In this document: positions 40,287-48,006 of the stretch, piece after piece
Layout of the letters: each line of letters begins with the position of its first letter
Numbering within the stretch: the stretch's first letter is position 1
NCBI RefSeq assembly: GCF_001436375.1
Contig: NZ_AZGA01000015.1
Coordinates: 1 to 48,006 of the forward strand
Source of the DNA: Agrilactobacillus composti DSM 18527 = JCM 14202
Lineage (GTDB): Bacteria; Bacillota; Bacilli; Lactobacillales; Lactobacillaceae
Direction: 5' to 3'
Length of the DNA: 48,006 nucleotides
Position numbers and translations under genes: made by a program
The notes under the pieces: generated by a model
Seen by the model: only the letters and a program-made list of their open reading frames with translations
Databases searched by the model: none
What the model was told of the DNA's origin: nothing

Positions 40287-41522
40287 TTATTCATAATCAG
40301 GCTTATTTTGAAGGATCCAATCTTCAGCTTCTTTGGACCATAAACCATCATGCTTTTCTAAAATTTGTCCAAGTTCAGACTTCGAATCTACTTTGGCTAG
40401 TTCAATGCGATCAAACTTTTTACTAGAATAAACTAACTTCTTGCCGCCACCAATTTCAGGCTGGTCCATCGTTGTCTCGCCAGCAGCATCTAAGCCCATG
40501 ACATGTGTGATAACTTTTGACACATCCAATTTTTTATCGGCAATCAATTGCGCAGCTTCGGCTTCATTTTCAGCATCTCCACCAGAAGTACCCACAATAT
40601 GTGTAAAATTATAATGCACATTATAAAAATTAATCTCTGCTGAAAAATCTTTCTTCATTGGTCCCGCAAATTGATTCAAGCAGCCATCAGGATTTAAAAG
40701 TGAATCAGCCATAGTTACCAATGGTGCCACACTAATCATCAAGAAAATATCATCAAATCCAGTGTTGCCAGCTAATTCTTTCAACTTATTTTTTTGTTCC
40801 TCATTACTTAATCCTTTAACATTAAGAAACTCTACTTCAACCTCATCAGATGGATATAACTTCTTGGCTCGATCCAGTTTGGCTTGATCCATATCGGTCA
40901 CAACTAACTTCTTAGGTTTTTTAGGCCCATGTAACGCATAATCAACTGCTAATAAGCCCATGGGGCCAGTGCCACCCACGATTAACAGATTGCCACCATC
41001 CTTAATCCCCATTGTTGGCTGATAGGTGTGTTTGTTGACATGATATTGGGCCCGAAAAGCAGCAATCACACAACTAACAGGTTCACAAAGTGAGCCTTCA
41101 TAATAGGCCTCACCTTCAAAGGGAATTAAACAGTTCATTGCCATAACTTCATTTGGGATGATAATTTTAGTCGCATCCCCGCCAATGTAAGGATATGAAT
41201 ACCCTGGGACAAACGGTGAATCCTCTCTAGCTAAATTAGGCTGAATAACGTAATTTTGGCCAGCATGGTACTTATCTTGCCACTTTTTACCAACTTTTAG
41301 AATTTTACCAGAAAACTCGTGCCCAACCATTGCTGGATTGTTTTCGAGATCATCCGGTGTCTTCTTATGATCTTCACCTTCCATCGCTAATTTCCAAGAT
41401 GACATACACATCGTATCACTAACTACTGTTGCCAAAATTTCATCGTCTTTAAGATCTGGTAAATCAAATGTGTCAATTCTCAGATCTTTTTTGCCATGGA
41501 TACGTAAGCCTGTACTTTTCAT
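40287..41522 (-). CDS. sorE: L-sorbose-1-phosphate reductase
   Basis: 411 aa medium-chain dehydrogenase of the SorE type. It has Cys39, Glu69 after His68 (GHEFSGKI) and Glu147 (LCEPVS) as likely zinc ligands, and the dinucleotide site GGTGPMG (183-189). It reduces sorbose-1-phosphate to sorbitol-6-phosphate in the cytoplasm. Length and neighbours (sorR, sorF and sorbose-type PTS) match the L. casei sorRE-sorFABCD locus. GGAGG is 8 bp from the ATG. Operator-like TTCAC...GTGA sites lie upstream, so SorR control is likely. Confidence 0.9.
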   Translation of the reverse strand: MKSTGLRIHGKKDLRIDTFDLPDLKDDEILATVVSDTMCMSSWKLAMEGEDHKKTPDDLENNPAMVGHEFSGKILKVGKKWQDKYHAGQNYVIQPNLAREDSPFVPGYSYPYIGGDATKIIIPNEVMAMNCLIPFEGEAYYEGSLCEPVSCVIAAFRAQYHVNKHTYQPTMGIKDGGNLLIVGGTGPMGLLAVDYALHGPKKPKKLVVTDMDQAKLDRAKKLYPSDEVEVEFLNVKGLSNEEQKNKLKELAGNTGFDDIFLMISVAPLVTMADSLLNPDGCLNQFAGPMKKDFSAEINFYNVHYNFTHIVGTSGGDAENEAEAAQLIADKKLDVSKVITHVMGLDAAGETTMDQPEIGGGKKLVYSSKKFDRIELAKVDSKSELGQILEKHDGLWSKEAEDWILQNKPDYE

Positions 41523-41535
41523 TTGAAAAACCTCC

Positions 41536-41550
41536 GTTCACTAATGTGAT
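41536..41550. promoter_or_regulatory. SorR-type operator near the sorE start
   Basis: GTTCACTAATGTGAT is an imperfect version of TTCACAnnTGTGAA, 14 bp upstream of the sorE ATG, next to its ribosome binding site. Confidence 0.5.
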
Positions 41551-41620
41551 TTATATTTTTATGATTAATACAACCACAGATTAAATGATAAACGGGGAAT
41601 TTTCAATGATAATCATTTTT

Positions 41621-41637
41621 AATTCACATTTGTGAAT
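41621..41637. promoter_or_regulatory. SorR-type operator overlapping the sorR stop codon
   Basis: AATTCACATTTGTGAAT contains an exact ATTCACA/TGTGAAT palindrome. It covers the last codons of sorR and lies about 100 bp upstream of sorE. Confidence 0.6.
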
Positions 41638-42598
41638 GATTACCTGTAGCTTTTTCTAATTCGTGCGCGGTGTTTTCTGTGGTAATCAGGCAGTTTAACC
41701 ACCCCCCACGTAAAGCACCTAAGATTGCATCGACCTTTTCGGTGCCATAAGCAATCCCTATGGCATAAGGCACTGTCTTCAATTGCTCCAACGGCATGGC
41801 AATCAAATTGTTCTGAATACCTGGAGCCATAGCACCATGAATGTCATAAGGATGCGACAAAATATCTCCTACCATGTTACCGCTAAAATAAGACTTAAAA
41901 TTTGTATTTTTATAAAACGCTTGCCACTCAGGCGCGTCCGTAATAAGGGCGCTCCCAATGCCAAAAATAGCAATATCAAGTTGGCGCCAAAGCTGAATAA
42001 TTTCGCGAATATTAGGGTTTTCAATTAATTCCTTTTTTAATTCTTCATTGCTAACAAAAGCTGGCGTATCAAGTGTCAGACCTGTGCCATTAAATTTATC
42101 AGCCAAAACATGTGCTAAATGATTAACATGATAATTAGCAATGAGTTTTCCCATTGGGCCGCCCACGATCGGCAATACTGTCACATCATCTTTTTTGTCG
42201 TCATTGTCCATCGCATTGATGACACTAAAAAGTGTTGATCCCCAGCCCAGGCCAATGTGTTCACCGCTTTTAACTAATTTAGAAATAAAAAGCGACGCAT
42301 AGATACTCAAGGCATTTAAATCATTATCATCTCGCTTACTGTTTGGAACTACGACAGCTTTTTTTAAGCCGAATTTCCGGATAAGATAATCCTCTAATTC
42401 TTTTGCTGTCTCAGTTTCCGTATTAATCGAGATATTGACAATTCCCATTGCCCGTGCATCCTTCAATATACGGCTTATTTCTGTTCGGTGAATATGCGCC
42501 CGTTCAGAAATTTCTTTTTGAGTTAGTCCCTGGATGTAATACATATCTGAAATCTTGACCATCAATGATTGATCAAATCTCTGCGGTACTTTTATCAT
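41624..42598 (-). CDS. sorR: SorC/DeoR-family sorbose regulator
   Basis: 324 aa. The N-terminal helix-turn-helix is MYYIQGLTQKEISERAHIHRTEISRILKDARAMGIV, and the rest is a SorC sugar-phosphate-binding domain (GLGWGSTLFSVINAM; VLPIVGGPMG; HGAMAPGIQNNLIAMPLEQL). It should sense sorbose-1-phosphate and control sorE and the divergent sorF operon. AAAGGA is 8 bp before the ATG. An operator-like palindrome overlaps that site, so autoregulation is likely. It is called sorC in Klebsiella nomenclature. Confidence 0.9.
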   Translation of the reverse strand: MIKVPQRFDQSLMVKISDMYYIQGLTQKEISERAHIHRTEISRILKDARAMGIVNISINTETETAKELEDYLIRKFGLKKAVVVPNSKRDDNDLNALSIYASLFISKLVKSGEHIGLGWGSTLFSVINAMDNDDKKDDVTVLPIVGGPMGKLIANYHVNHLAHVLADKFNGTGLTLDTPAFVSNEELKKELIENPNIREIIQLWRQLDIAIFGIGSALITDAPEWQAFYKNTNFKSYFSGNMVGDILSHPYDIHGAMAPGIQNNLIAMPLEQLKTVPYAIGIAYGTEKVDAILGALRGGWLNCLITTENTAHELEKATGNHSQM

Positions 42599-42609
42599 GA
42601 AATCATTCC

Positions 42610-42625
42610 TTTCACAAATGTGAAA
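42610..42625. promoter_or_regulatory. SorR-type operator between sorR and sorF
   Basis: TTTCACAAATGTGAAA has perfect 7-bp arms. It is 15 bp upstream of the sorF -35 box and covers the sorR ribosome binding region. Confidence 0.7.
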
Positions 42626-42640
42626 TAGTTAATGTATATG

Positions 42641-42668
42641 TTGAAATGGCTACCAATAGCATTATAAT
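42641..42668 (+). promoter_or_regulatory. Promoter of the sorFABCD operon
   Basis: TTGAAA (42641-42646) and TATAAT (42663-42668) are 16 bp apart; the transcript leader is about 75 nt. Confidence 0.75.
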
Positions 42669-42748
42669 CAAAAGTGAATCATATAACAAATGCCATTTTA
42701 ACAATTGTGATTTTAAAGCAATTGAACTCAATCATGGAGGGTTATCAC

Positions 42749-43552
42749 ATGTCAAATAATTGGTTAGGTTTACAAGGGAAAGTAGTTATTGTTACCGGTG
42801 GTTCATCAGGAATCGGTGCAGCAATCGTAGCAGAATTATTAAATCAAGGTGTAGTCGTTTACGATGCTGATTTGAACCCCAGTCAAATTGATAATTCGAA
42901 CTTAACATTTGTAAAAACGGACGTTACTTCAGAAAACGATGTCACTAAATTAGTTACACAAGTGATTGAACAGCATGGCCGAATTGACGGGTTAGTCAAC
43001 AATGCCGGCATCAATTTACCAAGATTGTTAGTCGACGCTAAAGAACCCCAAGGCAAATACGAATTAAAACAATCTGAATTTCAAAAAATATTTACTGTGA
43101 ACGTTCAAAGTGTCTTTCTTATGTCTCAGGCAGTTGCCAGACAAATGGTTAAACAACGCACTGGTGTCATTGTCAATATGTCTTCTGAAGCCGGCCTGGA
43201 AGGTTCACAAGGTCAGAGCCCCTATTCTGCGACTAAAGCAGCAATTAACGGTTTTACACGTTCATGGGCGAAAGAACTAGGTGAATTCAATATCAGAGTT
43301 GTTGGCGTTGCACCTGGCATTATGGAAGCAACCGGATTGAGAACACCCACCTACGAGGAAGCACTAGCTTACACCAGACATAAAACCGTTGCGGATATTC
43401 GTGCAGGTTATAAGAGCAAGAGTACAACGCCACTAGGCCGTAGTGGCAAACTTGCAGAGGTAGCAGATTTGGTTACGTATTTCCTATCCAGTCGAGCTAG
43501 TTACATCACTGGTCTCACCACAAATGTTGCTGGTGGTAAATCAAGAGGATAG
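42749..43552 (+). CDS. sorF: Sorbitol-6-phosphate 2-dehydrogenase (SDR)
   Basis: 267 aa short-chain dehydrogenase. It has TGGSSGIG (16-23), NNAG (84-87) and catalytic Ser145, Tyr159, Lys163. RTPTYEEALAYTRHKTVADIRAGY is typical of sorbitol-6-phosphate dehydrogenases. It oxidises sorbitol-6-phosphate to fructose-6-phosphate. ATG at 42749 has GGAGGG 8-9 bp upstream; the open frame extends 25 codons into the leader. First gene of the divergent operon; equals sorD of Klebsiella. Confidence 0.92.
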   Translation: MSNNWLGLQGKVVIVTGGSSGIGAAIVAELLNQGVVVYDADLNPSQIDNSNLTFVKTDVTSENDVTKLVTQVIEQHGRIDGLVNNAGINLPRLLVDAKEPQGKYELKQSEFQKIFTVNVQSVFLMSQAVARQMVKQRTGVIVNMSSEAGLEGSQGQSPYSATKAAINGFTRSWAKELGEFNIRVVGVAPGIMEATGLRTPTYEEALAYTRHKTVADIRAGYKSKSTTPLGRSGKLAEVADLVTYFLSSRASYITGLTTNVAGGKSRG

Positions 43553-43585
43553 CGCTATTGCCCGAAAAGAATCGAGGTAAAACAT

Positions 43586-44005
43586 ATGGATATTATTTTA
43601 GTTGGTCACGCCAATACAGCTCAGGCTTTTAAAGAGGCGGTAGAGATGGTTTTTGGTAAAGTTGAAAATTTTCATCCCCTTAGTTTTTCTCCAAGTGAAG
43701 GCTTAGAAGAATTAACTAAGAAAATTGAAACAGCTATTAATCCTCAAAAGGCAGAAGATACCTTAATTTTGACAGATTTATTCTCTGGTACCCCTTACAA
43801 TGCCGCCGCAGGACTAGTAATGCATCACAAGGCTGCCGACGTCATCGCTGGTATGTCGCTGCCACTTTGTTTAGAAGTTGCTTTAAGCGCTGGTCAAATG
43901 ACGGTCCCAGAATTAGTTAAGCATGTAATGGCTAATACAAATGAATATGTAAAATGTTTGAGCGAAGTTGTTCAAGAAAGTCAAAAGGAAGAGGATGATT
44001 TCTAA
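43586..44005 (+). CDS. sorA: L-sorbose PTS EIIA component (mannose family)
   Basis: 139 aa. DIILVGHANTAQAFKEAVEMVFG places His8 as phosphorylation site; TDLFSGTPYNAAAG is the family core loop. It takes phosphate from HPr and gives it to SorB. GAGG is 9-10 bp upstream of the ATG. Its acidic tail (KEEDDF) overlaps the sorB start (TAATG). Equals sorF of Klebsiella. Confidence 0.92.
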   Translation: MDIILVGHANTAQAFKEAVEMVFGKVENFHPLSFSPSEGLEELTKKIETAINPQKAEDTLILTDLFSGTPYNAAAGLVMHHKAADVIAGMSLPLCLEVALSAGQMTVPELVKHVMANTNEYVKCLSEVVQESQKEEDDF

Positions 44006-44499
44006 TGATCATTAAATTAGCGCGTATTGACGATCGGTTAATCCACGGCCAAGTCACCACAGTTTGGTCTAAAGAAGCCAATGCCAACAGAATTATTATA
44101 GTGAGCCAAGAAGTTTTCAATGATCCAATTCGCAAGCAATTGCTAAAGCAGGCTTCACCGCCTGGTATGAAAGTAAATATTGTGGATGTAGAAAAAGCGA
44201 TTGCTGTTTTTAATAATCCAAAATATAACGATGAAACTGTGTTTTATTTATTTACTAATCCCTCTGAAGCACTAGCGCTCATTGAAGGTGGCGTCCCAAT
44301 AAAAACATTAAATATCGGTGGTATGCAATTCAAAGATGGCAAAAAACAAATTACAAAAGCCGTTTCATTGAATGAAAAAGACGTTGCAGCCTTTCGTAAA
44401 CTTGCAAAACTTAATGTCAATTTAGATCTGCGGGTCGTTAAAACTGACCCCACGACAAATATTCTAACAAAGATTGATGAAACTTTTGGCCCAGAATAG
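44005..44499 (+). CDS. sorB: L-sorbose PTS EIIB component (mannose family)
   Basis: 164 aa. IKLARIDDRLIHGQVTTVW carries the phosphorylated His15 in RLIHGQV. It transfers phosphate to C1 of sorbose during uptake. The start overlaps the sorA stop, and GAGGATG from the sorA tail provides the binding site. Length and motifs are normal for the family. Confidence 0.93.
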   Translation: MIIKLARIDDRLIHGQVTTVWSKEANANRIIIVSQEVFNDPIRKQLLKQASPPGMKVNIVDVEKAIAVFNNPKYNDETVFYLFTNPSEALALIEGGVPIKTLNIGGMQFKDGKKQITKAVSLNEKDVAAFRKLAKLNVNLDLRVVKTDPTTNILTKIDETFGPE

Positions 44500-44511
44500 G
44501 CGGTGAACGCA

Positions 44512-45351
44512 ATGCAGATTAGTATTTTTCAAATTATTTTGATTTTTATTTGGTCGTCTATCACAGGCGCTGGCAGTGTCCTTGATGAATTTCAGACTCA
44601 CCGACCACTAATTGCCTGTTCAGTCATGGGCCTAATTCTTGGCGACCCCAAAACTGGGATCATTCTTGGCGGTACTTTGGAACTAATTGCCCTAGGTTGG
44701 ATGAATGTGGGCGCAGCACAATCGCCAGACTCTGCTTTGGCAAGTACAATTTCAACAATTTTGGTCATTGTTGGTAACCAAGATATTCAAAAAGGAATTG
44801 CGATTGCATTACCAGTTGCAGCTGCTGGACAAGTTCTAACCGTTTTTGCACGTACGATAACGGTTGCCTTTCAACACGCCGCTGATCGTCAAGCTGAAAA
44901 AGCGCACTTTACAACAATAATTTGGTTACATTTCAGTGCCTTAATCATTCAAGCTTTGCGAGTATCTATTCCGACAACAATTGTTGCTATATTTGTTAGT
45001 CCGTCAGGGATCAAAGCAATGCTTGATGCATTGCCAAAAGTAGTCACTGGTGGTCTTGCCATCGCTGGTGGGTTCATCGTTGTTGTTGGTTATGCCATGG
45101 TGTTGAATATGATGAGTGTCAAATATCTAATGCCGTTCTTCTATTTAGGCTTTATTCTGGGTGGCTACTTGAAACTAAGTTTACTATCTTGGGGTGCCGT
45201 TGGTTTGATTATGGCAATTATCTATGTTCAATTAAATCCTAAATTTTCTAAAAATTCTAATAACCATTCCGGTCCAACACCGCCAACTGTCGCTACTGCA
45301 ACTAATACCTCTAATTCAGATGATCTGCCAGAAGATGAGTTGGATGACTAG
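44512..45351 (+). CDS. sorC: L-sorbose PTS EIIC component (mannose family)
   Basis: 279 aa multi-spanning channel subunit. GGTLELIALGWMNVGAAQSPDSALAS is the EIIC-Man/Sor signature. The C-terminal tail is polar and acidic (SDDLPEDELDD). ATG at 44512 is chosen with AGGCGG 8 bp upstream; a GTG at 44503 is an alternative. The symbol follows L. casei usage (sorA in Klebsiella). Confidence 0.92.
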   Translation: MQISIFQIILIFIWSSITGAGSVLDEFQTHRPLIACSVMGLILGDPKTGIILGGTLELIALGWMNVGAAQSPDSALASTISTILVIVGNQDIQKGIAIALPVAAAGQVLTVFARTITVAFQHAADRQAEKAHFTTIIWLHFSALIIQALRVSIPTTIVAIFVSPSGIKAMLDALPKVVTGGLAIAGGFIVVVGYAMVLNMMSVKYLMPFFYLGFILGGYLKLSLLSWGAVGLIMAIIYVQLNPKFSKNSNNHSGPTPPTVATATNTSNSDDLPEDELDD

Positions 45352-45369
45352 TGAGAGGAGACGATAACT

Positions 45370-46227
45370 ATGACAGAATCGACAAAAGATACTTCAAAAA
45401 AAAATCAATTTAAGACACAGCTTACCAAAAAGGATATTATTGAAACATTTATTTTTTCGAATTTTCAACAAGCATCCTTTAACTATGAACGTATTCACGC
45501 ACTAGCTTTTTGCGTAGATATGATTCCAACAATTAAGCGTGTTTACAAAAATAAAACAGATCAAGTAGCTGCTTTAAAAAGACATCTGACTTTCTTTAAT
45601 ACCACCCCTGCTATGGTAGGTCCAATTTTAGGTGTTACTATGGCACTTGAAGAAGGCAAAGCTTCTGGTGAAAATATTGATGCTGGTACTATCAACAGCT
45701 TTAAAGTTGGCCTAATGGGCCCATTAGCAGGTGTGGGGGATCCAATCATGTGGGGGACCTTACGACCTATTCTTGCAGCGCTTGGCGCTTCATTGGCATT
45801 AACCGGTTCTTGGTTAGGGCCCATCGTTTTCTTTGTGGCATTTAATACGGTCAGATTGGCATTCAAATGGTATGGCTTAAAATTAGGCCTCTCTAGAGGG
45901 CTGGCCCTTGTTCAGGATATGTCTGGCAATTTGCTGCAAAAAATCACTGAAGGCGCAACAGTTCTTGGCCTGTTCATTATGGGCGTCTTGGTTACGAAAT
46001 GGACAACTATTGATGTGCCAATTATTATTTCCAAGACAACAACTGGTGGCAAAACAACGGTCACTACCTTCCAAAATATTTTAGATCAACTTTGTCCTGG
46101 TCTATTAGCACTGGGCTTAACCTTGCTATCTATGTACTTATTACGCAAAAAAGTGAATCCGATTATTTTAATCTTTGGCTTATTCGGTTTAGGCATCTTA
46201 GGCTATGGCCTTGGCTGGTTAAAATGA
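45370..46227 (+). CDS. sorD: L-sorbose PTS EIID component (mannose family)
   Basis: 285 aa. QLTKKDIIETFIFSNFQQASFNYERIHALAFC opens the family domain; GLMGPLAGVGDPIMWGTLRPI is the conserved EIID loop. Membrane segments lie in the C-terminal half. GAGAGGAG is about 10 bp upstream of the ATG. With SorC it forms the sorbose channel; sorM in Klebsiella. Confidence 0.92.
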   Translation: MTESTKDTSKKNQFKTQLTKKDIIETFIFSNFQQASFNYERIHALAFCVDMIPTIKRVYKNKTDQVAALKRHLTFFNTTPAMVGPILGVTMALEEGKASGENIDAGTINSFKVGLMGPLAGVGDPIMWGTLRPILAALGASLALTGSWLGPIVFFVAFNTVRLAFKWYGLKLGLSRGLALVQDMSGNLLQKITEGATVLGLFIMGVLVTKWTTIDVPIIISKTTTGGKTTVTTFQNILDQLCPGLLALGLTLLSMYLLRKKVNPIILIFGLFGLGILGYGLGWLK

Positions 46228-46246
46228 TAGCGAGGTGCTTTCAAAC

Positions 46247-46396
46247 ATGCAAGCTGATCAACATATATTAGTTATTATCATTGGCATCTTGCTTTTCACA
46301 ATGGGTTTTTTAATCAAAAGAAAATCCGGAAAATTCAACTATTTATACATGTTCTTTGGTGCTCTGATACTGCTAATCGGTTTGAGGATCGTCTAA
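46247..46396 (+). CDS. 49-residue two-pass membrane peptide at the end of the sor operon
   Basis: 49 aa: a hydrophobic segment (HILVIIIGILLFTMGFLI), a basic turn (KRKSGKFN), and a second segment (YLYMFFGALILLIGLRIV). GAGGTG lies 9-10 bp before the ATG. It starts 19 bp after sorD and ends before the operon terminator, so it is part of the sor transcript. Small membrane proteins can modulate PTS permeases, but no function is known here. Not recognised as a family. Confidence 0.7.
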   Translation: MQADQHILVIIIGILLFTMGFLIKRKSGKFNYLYMFFGALILLIGLRIV

Positions 46397-46413
46397 TATT
46401 CTTAGATACTGAT

Positions 46414-46446
46414 GCGGTGTGACTTACTCAAGTCGCACCGCTTTTA
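46414..46446 (+). terminator. Terminator of the sorFABCD operon
   Basis: GCGGTGTGACTT pairs with AAGTCGCACCGC (one mismatch), followed by TTTTA. It lies 18 bp after the small membrane peptide gene. Confidence 0.85.
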
Positions 46447-46572
46447 TGGTTCATTTTCAATGGGCTTTAATATGCAACTTAAAAACTAACTCTTTGTAAG
46501 CAACATGTTAATTAAATACTAAAATAAGCAAATATATATTTAAATCCCTATTTATAGGCGTAATAATAACTT

Positions 46573-46602
46573 TTAGAAATGTATATATGATACCGTTATA
46601 AT
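46573..46602 (+). promoter_or_regulatory. Possible promoter of the MFS gene in an AT-rich leader
   Basis: TATAAT at 46597-46602 with a weak -35 (TTAGAA, 46573-46578, 18 bp spacer). The stretch 46447-46680 is AT-rich and holds no other feature I can support. Confidence 0.4.
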
Positions 46603-46690
46603 GAAAAAATGTTGTTTCATTAGCTTCATATTCCAATTATAATGAAGCAGCAAAGCGGATTCAGCGTTTAAATTTAATTAGGATGCGATC

Positions 46691-47899
46691 ATAATTCAAA
46701 CAAAAATAACAACTTCCCATGAAAATAATACGAAGCAAGCTTTAGGCATTTTATCCCTATCGCTGCTCACAATGACCACGGGCATTGTATCGCCGGCACT
46801 GCCGGCAATTGCCATCACGTATCAACATGTGGCTTCGTCTTTGATCGATCAAGTATCCACTGTTCCTTCATTGACTATGGCTCTTTTTGTGGTATTGAGT
46901 ACATGGATCGTTAAATATTTAGGGACTAAAAAAACCGTTGAACTAGGATTGACCCTGGTGATTGTATCAACCCTGCTGTCTTTAGTGGCGCCAAATATTT
47001 GGCTGTTGATTGGCGCTCGAGCTTTATTAGGCGCCGGTTTAGGTATTTATAATTCCTTGGCGGTCAGTTTGATCACCTTTTCTTATCATGGCCAGCAGCG
47101 CGACAAATTATTAGGTTGGCAAAATGCCTTTCAAGGTATTGGCGCCACCATTGGGTCTATTTTAGTTGCGGGACTAATTATCCTCAATTGGCGGGCGACC
47201 TTCCTAATTTATGCCGTGGCGATTATCATTTTGATTTTCTACCACCGCAATGTCCCAGATATCAAGCTGACAGTTGCCCCATCTCCTGAGTCGACACCAA
47301 CTACCAAACATCCAATCAATTGGCGCAATCTGAGCAAGTATGGCTTTCTCCTCTTTGGCCTAATGACTTTTTACATGATTGCTACGGTAAAAATTCCCAC
47401 TTACTTAATCACTAATGGCATTGGCTCAGCTAACACCGGTAGCTTATTAGTAGGCTTAATGTCCGTGGGGACTATCATTGCTGGCTTACTTTATGGTCAG
47501 CTCTTCAACCACCTTCATAGCGGAGTTTTAGTCCTAGCTGCGGCGCTGATGCTGGGTGCTTACTGGTTATATGGCTTCACCAGCCAAATTATGTTGGCCG
47601 CTATTGGTGCCTTTTTAATCGGGGCTAGTTTCGGCATATTCGTGCCGGCCATATTTGGCGCTGCTAGCCAAGCAGCCGACATTTCCCAGTCTAACTTCGT
47701 ATCAACCTTTTTGTTAATCTGTTCCAATCTAGCAAATTTCATTTCCCCATTTATCGCGGCTTTCTTGATCATGGGTCACAAACAATTAACCATTATATTC
47801 ATGAATGGCACCTTGTTTTTAATTGGCCTACTGCTGGTGACAATTTGGATCAGCTGGCGTCAAAAAGCTAGTGCACCAGCTCAAAACGAGAACATTTAA
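46691..47899 (+). CDS. MFS transporter (drug:H+ antiporter type) lacking a standard start codon
   Basis: About 402 aa with some twelve membrane segments. Features: TTGIVSPALPAIAI in segment 1, RALLGAGLGIYNSLAVSLI (motif C/B region) and GWQNAFQGIGATIGSIL. The first ATG in frame (46772) would remove most of segment 1 and has no ribosome binding site. The frame stays open back to a TAG at 46679, and AGGA (46680-46683) stands 7 bp before ATA (46691) and 10 bp before ATT (46694). I place the start at ATA 46691; it may use a rare start codon or be a mutated ATG. Substrate unknown. Confidence 0.7.
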   Translation: MIQTKITTSHENNTKQALGILSLSLLTMTTGIVSPALPAIAITYQHVASSLIDQVSTVPSLTMALFVVLSTWIVKYLGTKKTVELGLTLVIVSTLLSLVAPNIWLLIGARALLGAGLGIYNSLAVSLITFSYHGQQRDKLLGWQNAFQGIGATIGSILVAGLIILNWRATFLIYAVAIIILIFYHRNVPDIKLTVAPSPESTPTTKHPINWRNLSKYGFLLFGLMTFYMIATVKIPTYLITNGIGSANTGSLLVGLMSVGTIIAGLLYGQLFNHLHSGVLVLAAALMLGAYWLYGFTSQIMLAAIGAFLIGASFGIFVPAIFGAASQAADISQSNFVSTFLLICSNLANFISPFIAAFLIMGHKQLTIIFMNGTLFLIGLLLVTIWISWRQKASAPAQNENI

Positions 47900-47955
47900 A
47901 TGACTACCGCCAAAAATAATAGTACACAAAAATACAACCTACAGTTGCGTTTGAT

Positions 47956-48006
47956 ACTATCCCTTTAGAGAGCACCAGAGAAAAACAAAAATTTCTCTGG
48001 TGTGAT
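47956..48006 (+). repeat. 51-bp stem-loop repeat, copy B (3' of the MFS gene)
   Basis: ACTATCCCTTTAGAGAG precedes a CACCAGAGAAA/TTTCTCTGGTG stem (47973-48002) and TGAT. It is the inverted counterpart of 36026-36076. It follows the MFS stop by 56 bp, the same 3' position as copy A has to its gene, so it may be a recurrent terminator or RNA element. It reaches the window edge. Confidence 0.75.

Noticed and set aside
40112-40426. Open frame of 104 codons on the plus strand
   Set aside because: It reads through the bidirectional terminator and into the antisense of sorE, with low-complexity Leu/His/Gln content.
36026-48006. Insertion sequence or composite transposon bounded by the stem-loop repeats
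   Set aside because: No transposase or integrase gene lies inside and I saw no target-site duplication; the repeat is reported only as a repeat.
1-48006. CRISPR arrays, tRNA or rRNA genes, prophage genes
   Set aside because: I looked for regularly spaced repeats, cloverleaf-like sequences and phage structural genes on both strands and saw none I could support.

Overview
The window looks like chromosome of a low-to-mid GC Gram-positive bacterium of the family Lactobacillaceae. Ribosome binding sites are strong (GGAGG type), intrinsic terminators and CcpA-type cre sites are common, and nearly all genes serve carbohydrate uptake. The maltose locus (ABC transporter, maltose phosphorylase, beta-phosphoglucomutase) and the sorbose locus (sorE-sorR divergent from sorFABCD) resemble the arrangement known from Lactobacillus casei relatives. 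No rRNA, tRNA, CRISPR array or transposase gene was seen.

Layout. 1-53: the 5' end of a group II intron, leaving the window to the left, placed just behind a terminator. 124-6052 (minus): GH3 glycosidase, GtrA-like membrane protein, and a circularly permuted GH3 enzyme tethered to the membrane at both ends; a LytTR response regulator and AgrC-like kinase are divergent (6200-8214). 8310-9404: a YwnB/YwnA-like oxidoreductase and Rrf2 regulator. 9490-10011: a second GtrA paralogue. 10198-15532 (minus): LacI regulator, mannose-family PTS (B-C-D-A) and a GH13_31 alpha-glucosidase, with three copies of one operator. 15668-19429: an acetyltransferase and an idnO-idnD pair facing a LacI regulator across a 28-bp perfect palindrome. 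19520-20738: two DUF2975 membrane proteins and a YozG-like regulator. 20854-22239: an orphan galactitol-type PTS IIC. 22477-35384 (minus): an eleven-gene maltose/maltodextrin cluster with two overlapping LacI regulators. 35524-35900: a probable type I toxin-antitoxin locus. 36098-40079: an enoate-reductase-like flavoenzyme facing a LysR gene, a DUF6483-like protein and a deaminase. 40287-46396: the L-sorbose locus. 46691-47899: an MFS transporter with no ordinary start codon.

How the genes work together. Maltodextrins enter through MalEFG-MalK, are trimmed by two GH13 enzymes, phosphorolysed by MapA and passed to glycolysis through PgmB. The same 14-bp palindrome lies 12-13 nt upstream of the -35 box of both the GH13 and malE promoters, a geometry that suits activation by a MalR-type LacI protein. 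Sorbose enters as sorbose-1-phosphate, is reduced by SorE to sorbitol-6-phosphate and oxidised by SorF to fructose-6-phosphate. L-idonate would be converted by IdnD and IdnO to gluconate.

The least conventional parts are the GH3-GtrA-permuted GH3 operon beside a quorum-type two-component system, the 31-residue toxin candidate with its convergent RNA and leader ORF, and a 51-bp stem-loop sequence that recurs in inverted orientation at both ends of the 12-kb right-hand segment.
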